Shown one piece after another: positions 58,451 to 64,000 of a stretch of 64,000 nt of DNA (the stretch's first letter is position 1; every line of letters starts with the position of its first letter). The notes under the pieces were generated by a model. That model was not told the origin of the DNA, searched no databases, and worked only from the letters and a program-made list of their open reading frames with translations. Location of the stretch: positions 124,001 through 188,000 of the forward strand of contig CAWAOX010000015.1 of NCBI GenBank assembly GCA_963783835.1, written 5' to 3'. Position numbers and translations under genes: made by a program. Source of the stretch: CAIQPS01 sp963783835 (GTDB taxonomy: Bacteria; Actinomycetota; Thermoleophilia; RBG-16-64-13).

Positions 58451-60058
58451 ATGAGGAAGGCGTTGGTGTTAGGGTTGGTGCTTGTGTTCGCGCTGATGGG
58501 GGTGGTTGTCGTTGCATGTGGGGAAAGCGAGGAAACCACGACAACTGCCGCACCAGCCACGACGGCGCCGCCGACGACCGCGGCAGGCGCTAAGGACATC
58601 GTCGACACGGCGGTGGCCGCCGGAAGCTTCAACACCCTGGCCTCGCTGCTTACGGCAGCGGGCCTCGTGGACACCTTGAAGGGCACTGGACCATTCACGG
58701 TCTTTGCTCCATCAGATGACGCGTTCGCCAAGGTGCCGAAAGAGACCCTCGACTCGCTGGGGGCCGATCCCAAAGGTGCTCTGACCCAGGTGCTCACGTA
58801 CCACGTGGTACCCGGCCAGGTGATGTCCACCGATATTACCGACGGCATGGAGGCCACGACGGTGGAGGGCTCCACGGTCAAGTTCTCCATCAAGGACGGT
58901 ATGATCTACGTCAACGATGCCAAAATCGTCCAGCCCGATATCATCACCTCGAATGGTGTCATTCACGTGATCGACTCGGTGCTGATACCCCCGGATCTGG
59001 CTGCAGGGCCGACCACAACGGCGGCGTCGACGGCCATGACCTACCCGGCCGGCAAATGGAAGTTCACCCTCAACTCGTTCTTCCCGGCCACGAACAAGAT
59101 CGCCGTCGTAGCTGAGATGTGGATGGCGGAGATCACCAAGCGCACCAACGGCGCGGTAGCGTTCGAATACCTGCCCGGTGCGTCTCTCACGGCCGCCAAC
59201 AAGGTTTATGACGGCGTGGTGACCGGCATCTCCGACATCGGGCTCTCCGTATTCGCTTACACCCCGGGGATCTTCCCGGTGATGGACCTCCTCGACTACC
59301 CCAACGGCTATCCGATGGGGTACGTCGGCACTCACGTGGTCAACGACTACTACCAGAACTTCAAACCGGCCGAACTCGACCAGGTCCATTCTTTCATGTT
59401 CTACGGCACCGGGCCTCAGCTCGTATTCACGGTGAAGAACCCCGTGAAGGTCCTCGATGACATGAAAGGGCTCGTCATCCGCTCCACGGGTGTCGGGGCC
59501 GCCATCGCCAGCGCGCTGGGTGCTGAAGGCTATGCGGCGCCCCAGAACGAAGCATACGAACTCATGTCCAAGGGCGTGGTCGACGGAAGCCTCGCTCCTC
59601 GCGAGGTCTTGGCCGGCTGGAAGCAGGCCGAGGTCGTCAACTACATTACCAACTGCTTCTCGATCGGCTCCATCACTTCGATGTATCTCATCATGAACAG
59701 CGACAAGTGGGCCTCTCTCCCGCCCGACGTTCAGCAGGTCTTCACCGACGTCAGCAACGAATACGTCGAGTATTGGGCCAAGGTCTCCTCGGCACTGGAC
59801 GCCGCCGGCGTCAAGCTGTTCAACGAGCAGCCGGGCCGCGAGGCCGTGGACCTGAGCGCGGAGGAGAGCGCCAAGTGGGCGGCGGCCGTCAAGCCAATGT
59901 TCGATAAGAAACTGGCCGATCTGAAGGCTGCCGGGTTCAACGACGACTACACCGGCTACATCCAGGAGCGCATCAAATACTGGACCGACAAAGCGGGTTC
60001 CGAAGCCGATGCTGCCGCCTGGGTGGCCGAGAACGTGAAGTCCCCGTCAGCCAAGTAG
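58451..60058 (+). CDS. TRAP transporter receptor (DctP) fused to an N-terminal fasciclin domain, lipoprotein
   Basis: A 535-residue lipoprotein: lipobox VVVACG (Cys23), a Thr/Ala/Pro tether, a fasciclin (FAS1) domain at about 45-180 (FNTLASLLTAAGLVDTLKGTGPFTVFAPSDDAF and VIHVIDSVLIPP are the two FAS1 homology stretches), a short Thr/Ala linker, then a DctP-type TRAP receptor from about 198 to the end (GASLTAANKVYDGVVTGISDIG, VIRSTGVGAAIASALGA). The frame is continuous, so this is a true fusion, not an assembly of two frames. TRAP receptors bind organic acids; FAS1 domains mediate adhesion or sugar/lipid contacts. DctQ and DctM follow. Strong ribosome site GGAGGAGGG. Confidence 0.92.
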   Translation: MRKALVLGLVLVFALMGVVVVACGESEETTTTAAPATTAPPTTAAGAKDIVDTAVAAGSFNTLASLLTAAGLVDTLKGTGPFTVFAPSDDAFAKVPKETLDSLGADPKGALTQVLTYHVVPGQVMSTDITDGMEATTVEGSTVKFSIKDGMIYVNDAKIVQPDIITSNGVIHVIDSVLIPPDLAAGPTTTAASTAMTYPAGKWKFTLNSFFPATNKIAVVAEMWMAEITKRTNGAVAFEYLPGASLTAANKVYDGVVTGISDIGLSVFAYTPGIFPVMDLLDYPNGYPMGYVGTHVVNDYYQNFKPAELDQVHSFMFYGTGPQLVFTVKNPVKVLDDMKGLVIRSTGVGAAIASALGAEGYAAPQNEAYELMSKGVVDGSLAPREVLAGWKQAEVVNYITNCFSIGSITSMYLIMNSDKWASLPPDVQQVFTDVSNEYVEYWAKVSSALDAAGVKLFNEQPGREAVDLSAEESAKWAAAVKPMFDKKLADLKAAGFNDDYTGYIQERIKYWTDKAGSEADAAAWVAENVKSPSAK

Positions 60059-60102
60059 TGACCACTAGATACTCGACAATCGTCGGAAGGTAGTATCAAG
60101 TT

Positions 60103-60136
60103 GCGGAGAGGCGAGGCATCTGCTTCGCCTCTCCGC
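60103..60136 (+). terminator. Hairpin after the TRAP receptor gene
   Basis: Perfect 12-base arms (GCGGAGAGGCGA / TCGCCTCTCCGC) and a 10-base loop, without a T-run, between the receptor and dctQ. Same placement as the hairpins after the BMP and LivK receptor genes. Confidence 0.65.
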
Positions 60137-60161
60137 CTGACTGGCGTGGCGAGGGGGTTCC

Positions 60162-60725
60162 ATGGAGATGCTTCCTCCCGATCAGGAGCCTCTTGCGATC
60201 CGTGAAGCGGGATCCGACAAGGGCGCTCTGAGCACCGCGGAGAGGTACGTCGCCTTGCTCAGCAGGATCCTGTTCTGGATCGCCGGGGCGGGGCTCGTGG
60301 GGATGACAGCCCTTGTCGTGGGCGATGTTATCGGCATCAAGATTTTTTCCAAACCTATACCGGGGGGCATCGAATTCGTCTCGTTCCTCGCGGTGGTGGC
60401 CATTGCATTCGGGGTCCCCTTCACTCAGGTGATGAAGGGTCACGTCGCGGTAGACTTCATCGTGGAGACGTTTCCCCGGCGGCTTAGACTCGTTATCGAA
60501 TGCGTAACCGCATTCCTGAGCGTCTTTCTGTTCGCGCTGCTCACGTTTTACGGCTTCAAATACGCGGGGCTTCTGTGGTCCTCCGGTGAAGTCTCGATGA
60601 CTCAGAAGATCCCCTTCCATCCCTTCGTCTACGGGATGGCAGTGTGCTTCCTGGTCACGCTGCTGGTCCTGATACTGCAGTTCGTCCGGAACGTGATGAA
60701 AGCAGGTCGGCAATGGACCCCGTGA
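60162..60725 (+). CDS. dctQ: TRAP transporter small permease (DctQ)
   Basis: A 187-residue protein with four membrane segments (about 30-60, 70-95, 115-140 and 155-180), the DctQ topology. Sodium-coupled uptake needs DctQ together with DctM. The frame overlaps dctM by 13 bases. An Asp/Glu-rich cytoplasmic N-terminus of about 25 residues precedes the first helix. Confidence 0.9.
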   Translation: MEMLPPDQEPLAIREAGSDKGALSTAERYVALLSRILFWIAGAGLVGMTALVVGDVIGIKIFSKPIPGGIEFVSFLAVVAIAFGVPFTQVMKGHVAVDFIVETFPRRLRLVIECVTAFLSVFLFALLTFYGFKYAGLLWSSGEVSMTQKIPFHPFVYGMAVCFLVTLLVLILQFVRNVMKAGRQWTP

Positions 60726-62017
60726 CCATCGGCATCATCGGGATTGCCGTACTTGTCATCATCTTCCTGCTCGGCATGCCTGTCGGTTTCACGATGGCTC
60801 TCGTGGGCACCATCGGGTTCGCGGTCACCAAAGGCTTTGATGCCGGGTTCGGCTTGCTGGCGCGTGACTTCTGGGACATATGGTCCAGCTACAACCTGAC
60901 GGTGATCCCCATGTTCGTCTTCATGGGCTCCGTCGCTTTCTATGCGGGAATGAGCGGCCGATTGTACGATGCCGCCTACATCATATTCGGCAAGTGGCGG
61001 GGGGGACTGGCCATGGCGACGATCGTCGCCACAGCCGGATTCTCGGCCATCTGCGGATCGACCAGTGCCACAGCCGCCGCCATGGGCAAGGTGGCTATCC
61101 CCGAGATGCGCAAGCACGGTTACGACCCCGGTCTGGCCTGTGGCTGCATGGCCGCCGCCGGGAGTCTGGGCATCATGATCCCGCCCAGTACTATCTTCAT
61201 CATCTACGGCATCCTGTCGGAGCAGTCGATAGGCAAGCTCTTCATCGCCGGGGTGGTGCCCGGCCTTATCCTTGCCGGTCTCTTCATGATCGCGGTCTTT
61301 GTCTGGACGATCTTTCACCCCACTGCGGCCCCGGCCGGCGGCAGTACCACCATGAGGCAGAAGTTGCTGGGGCTGACCGGGCTGCTCGAGATGTTGTTCC
61401 TGTTCGCGCTGGTCATCGGCGGTCTGTTCGCGGGTCTCTTCAGCCCCACCCAGGCTGCCGGAGTCGGCACCGCGGCGGCCATCCTGATCGGGGTTCTCAG
61501 GAGGTCGCTCGACCTGCGGAAGTTCTGGCTCTCGGTAAAGGACACGATCCTCATCACCGCCATGATCATGACCATCGTGGCCGGCGCTACCGTGTTCGGC
61601 CATTTCATGGCCGTGACCGGCATACCGAGCGCGGCGTCCGATTTTCTGAGCGGTCTACCGGTCCCGCCGACTGTAGTCATGATACTGATACTGGTGATGT
61701 ACCTTATCGCCGGGTGCTTCATGGACTCCCTGGCCATGGTCACGCTGACCGTCCCTATCCTCTATCCGACGGTCGTCGCCCTGGGCTTCGACCCGATCTG
61801 GTTCGGGGTGATCATCGTGCTGGTGGTCGAGATGGGGGTGATAACGCCTCCCGTGGGCATCAACGTCTACATCATCAAAGGGGTGGCGCCGGACGTACCC
61901 ATGGGGAAGATATTCAAAGGCGCAATGGCGTTCCTGGTGGGAATGATCGTTCTCGCCGCGCTGCTTCTGATATTCCCGCAAATAGCCACCTGGCTGCCGA
62001 GCTTCGTGACATACTGA
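60713..62017 (+). CDS. dctM: TRAP transporter large permease (DctM)
   Basis: A 434-residue membrane protein with about 12 helices: MDPVTIGIIGIAVLVIIFLLGMPVGF at the start, the conserved GSTSATAAAMGKVAIPEM and AAGSLGIMIPPSTIFIIYG stretches, and FMDSLAMVTLTVPILYP with PPVGINVYIIKG near the end, the sodium and substrate sites of the family. The ATG at 60713 overlaps dctQ and starts right at the first helix. Substrate probably a C4-dicarboxylate or other carboxylic acid. Confidence 0.95.
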   Translation: MDPVTIGIIGIAVLVIIFLLGMPVGFTMALVGTIGFAVTKGFDAGFGLLARDFWDIWSSYNLTVIPMFVFMGSVAFYAGMSGRLYDAAYIIFGKWRGGLAMATIVATAGFSAICGSTSATAAAMGKVAIPEMRKHGYDPGLACGCMAAAGSLGIMIPPSTIFIIYGILSEQSIGKLFIAGVVPGLILAGLFMIAVFVWTIFHPTAAPAGGSTTMRQKLLGLTGLLEMLFLFALVIGGLFAGLFSPTQAAGVGTAAAILIGVLRRSLDLRKFWLSVKDTILITAMIMTIVAGATVFGHFMAVTGIPSAASDFLSGLPVPPTVVMILILVMYLIAGCFMDSLAMVTLTVPILYPTVVALGFDPIWFGVIIVLVVEMGVITPPVGINVYIIKGVAPDVPMGKIFKGAMAFLVGMIVLAALLLIFPQIATWLPSFVTY

Positions 62018-62070
62018 GCTCGCGCCGGCCCTGGCGGTCCGGCGCTAACGCGGATCACGCATCGTTTGTG

Positions 62071-62095
62071 GCGGCCGCTCCGAAGGGGCGGCCGC
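62071..62095 (+). terminator. Terminator of the TRAP operon
   Basis: Arms GCGGCCGCTCC / GGGGCGGCCGC (11 pairs including one G-T) with a 3-base loop, then TCGCTTATAT. It lies 53 bases after dctM. Confidence 0.72.
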
Positions 62096-62198
62096 TCGCT
62101 TATATCGGTACTTTCATTTGACCAATCTCAGTCCGGTCTGTAGAGTCGGCAACAGGTGACGGGTCATGCGGCCCGGCGTTCCCTCAGGAGGATCGGCT

Positions 62199-62225
62199 AT
62201 GGCTATGGCACGAACTGGGGCGTGA
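62199..62225 (+). CDS. Eight-residue upstream reading frame coupled to the MFS gene
   Basis: AGGAGG at 62186-62191 is placed for an ATG at 62199 that encodes MAMARTGA and stops at TGA 62223-62225, overlapping the MFS start (TGATG). The MFS ATG itself has no good ribosome site. Translation of the MFS carrier may therefore depend on termination of this minicistron. Inference from the sequence only. Confidence 0.4.
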   Translation: MAMARTGA

Positions 62226-63487
62226 TGAGTGCTCGTCGATCATACGGCTGGGTCATCGTCGCCGCTTCGTTCGTCCTGCTGATCGGCTCGTTCGGTACCC
62301 AGATGTGCTTCGGGCTCTTCCTCAAGCCGCTTGCCGAGGAGTTCGGATGGTCGCGTGCCGGCGTGTCGGGCGCGATGTCGCTGCTCATGGCCGTCTCGGG
62401 GGTGATGGGAGTCGCCATGGGGAGAGTGACGGACAGATACGGCGCCAGGGCCGCGGTTGCGCCGGGAGTCGTGATCGGTTCGCTGTCGTACGTGCTCCTG
62501 TCCGGGATGGATTCTCTGTGGGAGTTCTACCTCTTCTTCGGCGTTGGGGGTGGGATCCTGGCCGGATGTAGCTACACGCCGGCGGTCACCGCGGTCTCCA
62601 ACTGGTTCGACGCCCGACGGAGGACGATGGCGATCGGCGTGGCACTCCTGGGGCCCGTCGTGGGCCAGATGATCCTGTCTCCGGTGATCTCCACGGTCAT
62701 CGAGGGCGCCGGCTGGCGCACCGCCTGGGTGGTCCTGGGGATCGTGGCTTTCGTGTGCGGCCTTCCGGCACTGGTGGTGATGGGCAGGAAGCCGGTGACT
62801 GCGACCGAAGCAGCCGGGGCGCACGGCGCCGGTGTTCGCCTTGCCCGGCCGCAGGCCGAGGGACTATCGGCCGGGGAGGCCGCCAGGACTCGTGCCTTCT
62901 GGATCTTGATGGTAGCCGGCGTCGTGCTCGGTCTCGGCTTCTACGCCTTCGCCGCCCACGTTGTGCCCTATGCCACCGACGTGGGGATGTCCACCACGGC
63001 CGCCGCCCTCATCCTGACCGTGAGTAGTATCGGCGGCGCCGCGGGCACTCTACTTGCCTGGGCCATCACTGCGAAGCTTGGCTACCGATGGACCCTTCTC
63101 GTACTCACCGCCCTGAACGGGGTCGCCATGCTGCTCTTCATCGCGGCCGGAAGCGCATGGGCGTTCTACCTCCTGGCTTTGATCGTAGGCTTCGCCTTCA
63201 GCGCGGTAGTCCCGGTGAGGATGGGGGTGGTTCCCCCGCTCTTCGGGCTCCGGGCGATAGGTACGATCATCGGATTCGCGGCGCTCGCCTTTTCCTTGGG
63301 GGCGATCGTAGGGCCCTTCCTGGCCGGGTATGTCTTCGACTCGACGGGCAGTTATGACCTGGCTTTTCTCATCTGCGGCATCCTGTTGATGATTGGCGCC
63401 GCCACTCTCTATTATCTCCGGATCCCGAAGGCGAATACGGCACCCGAACCGGCTGCTATTTGGCGAGCGGGGGACGGGCTGGAATAA
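62225..63487 (+). CDS. Major facilitator superfamily transporter, oxalate/formate-antiporter-like
   Basis: A 420-residue 12-helix carrier (MSARRSYGWVIVAASFVLLIG start; GRVTDRYGARAAV as the loop 2-3 motif; VSNWFDARRRTMAIGVALLG as the OFA-type stretch; central cytoplasmic loop about 195-220). The ATG at 62225 or adjacent GTG at 62222 starts just before helix 1; the longer frame to 62156 adds an unconserved basic stretch. It probably carries a carboxylic acid. It stands alone between the TRAP operon and leuS. Confidence 0.92.
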   Translation: MSARRSYGWVIVAASFVLLIGSFGTQMCFGLFLKPLAEEFGWSRAGVSGAMSLLMAVSGVMGVAMGRVTDRYGARAAVAPGVVIGSLSYVLLSGMDSLWEFYLFFGVGGGILAGCSYTPAVTAVSNWFDARRRTMAIGVALLGPVVGQMILSPVISTVIEGAGWRTAWVVLGIVAFVCGLPALVVMGRKPVTATEAAGAHGAGVRLARPQAEGLSAGEAARTRAFWILMVAGVVLGLGFYAFAAHVVPYATDVGMSTTAAALILTVSSIGGAAGTLLAWAITAKLGYRWTLLVLTALNGVAMLLFIAAGSAWAFYLLALIVGFAFSAVVPVRMGVVPPLFGLRAIGTIIGFAALAFSLGAIVGPFLAGYVFDSTGSYDLAFLICGILLMIGAATLYYLRIPKANTAPEPAAIWRAGDGLE

Positions 63488-63550
63488 TTGCCTGGCATAA
63501 TTCGGCAAAGGACGCATACGCGTCACCCGCACGGCGAGACAGGACTGAAG

Positions 63551-64000
63551 ATGGCGGAAGGACGACGCATGACGCGCAAGTACGATCCCGAGCGGATCGA
63601 GACCAAGTGGCAGAAAGTCTGGGACGAGCACAAGACGTTCGTCGCAGCCAACCCAGAGCCGGGATCGAGTCCCACAAGCAAAGGTAAGGATGCCACCTAC
63701 GTCCTCGAGATGTTTCCCTACCCTTCGGGCAGTGCGCACATGGGGCACGTCAAGAACTACACCATGGGCGACGTCATCGCCCGCTTCCGGCGACATCAGG
63801 GGCAGAGGGTGCTTCATCCCATGGGGTATGACGCCTTCGGGCTCAACTCCGAGAATATGGCCATAAAGACCGGCGAACCGCCGGCCGTTTTCACCGAGGA
63901 AGCGATCGCCACCATCAACCGGCAACTTCGGCGCCTGGGCGTCTCCATCGACTGGACTCGCGAGGTGGTGACCTCTCGTCCCGAATACTACAAGTGGACC
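63551..64000 (+). CDS. leuS: Leucyl-tRNA synthetase, N-terminal part (runs off the window)
   Basis: The first 150 codons show the class-I synthetase start YDPERIETKWQKVW, the ATP-binding HIGH-type motif in MFPYPSGSAHMGHVKNYTMGD, and VLHPMGYDAFGLNSENMA, where most LeuRS have GLPAENAA. A short insertion (NPEPGSSPTSKGKD) precedes the first strand. ATGs at 63551 and 63569 are in frame; the first follows AGGACTGAAG. No T-box or other leader is visible in the 63-base gap. The product charges leucine onto tRNAs such as the tRNA-Leu(CAA) of this window. Confidence 0.95.
   Translation, partial: MAEGRRMTRKYDPERIETKWQKVWDEHKTFVAANPEPGSSPTSKGKDATYVLEMFPYPSGSAHMGHVKNYTMGDVIARFRRHQGQRVLHPMGYDAFGLNSENMAIKTGEPPAVFTEEAIATINRQLRRLGVSIDWTREVVTSRPEYYKWT

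Noticed and set aside
63488..63550. T-box leader before leuS
   Set aside because: Only 63 bases separate the MFS stop and leuS start, too short for a T-box, and the T-box core sequence is absent.

Overview
The window is GC-rich, densely packed bacterial DNA, most likely from an anaerobic or microaerophilic actinobacterium. Evidence for this: a BldD-type regulator carrying the cyclic-di-GMP signature RGD-x8-RKDD, three lipoproteins with long Thr/Ala linkers after the lipid-anchored Cys, GTG/TTG starts with 4-base gene overlaps, and a ferredoxin:thioredoxin reductase and molybdenum transhydroxylases that fit anaerobic life. I cannot name a genus.

Layout. 1-5.6 kb (minus strand): BMP-type nucleoside/sugar ABC importer, serA, and a glutaredoxin/ferredoxin:thioredoxin reductase pair. 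5.8-8.4 kb: SLH L,D-transpeptidase and cinA. 8.5-17.0 kb: a trp operon (possible leader peptide, hisI, trpEGDC, a universal stress protein, trpFBA) with 4-base overlaps from trpG onward. 17.0-17.8 kb: bldD and tRNA-Leu(CAA). 17.8-45.3 kb: a large catabolic island. 45.4-48.6 kb: 2-oxoacid/acetoin dehydrogenase E1alpha-E1beta-E2 (minus). 48.8-58.2 kb: GntR/PBP regulator and the housekeeping genes polA, rpsA, coaE, slt, uvrB, plus mgtC. 58.4-62.0 kb: TRAP transporter whose receptor is fused to a fasciclin domain. 62.2-64.0 kb: MFS carrier and the start of leuS.

The island is the main interest. Its first operon encodes, in order, a beta-keto-acid cleavage enzyme (BKACE), a cupin, a short-chain dehydrogenase, a 3-hydroxyacyl-CoA-dehydrogenase-like enzyme and a metal-dependent cyclase. 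This is the enzyme set expected for phloroglucinol -> dihydrophloroglucinol -> 3-hydroxy-5-oxohexanoate -> 3,5-dioxohexanoate -> acetoacetate plus acetoacetyl-CoA. It is followed by four molybdopterin large subunits related to pyrogallol-phloroglucinol transhydroxylase, three with an iron-sulfur small subunit ending in a beta-sandwich domain. Two (large subunits 1 and 2) keep the His/Tyr/Arg/Asp-Ser-Trp pattern of that enzyme; the other two (3 and 4) form a divergent subgroup. An iron-sulfur flavoprotein, a RidA protein, a TatD-like hydrolase, a complete branched-chain-type ABC importer and two IclR regulators complete the island. A 15-bp inverted repeat (TTCC-N7-GGAA type), often in tandem with 20-bp centre spacing, lies before four of its operons and the second iclR gene. 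I read it as the operator of a shared IclR regulon.

Ten single-base insertions interrupt trpE, trpD, trpF, trpB, large subunit 2, small subunit 2 (three) and the flavoprotein (two). All are +1, all lie between 10.4 and 30.4 kb, and protein similarity resumes perfectly after each. I treat them as likely sequencing or assembly errors and annotate full-length genes across them.
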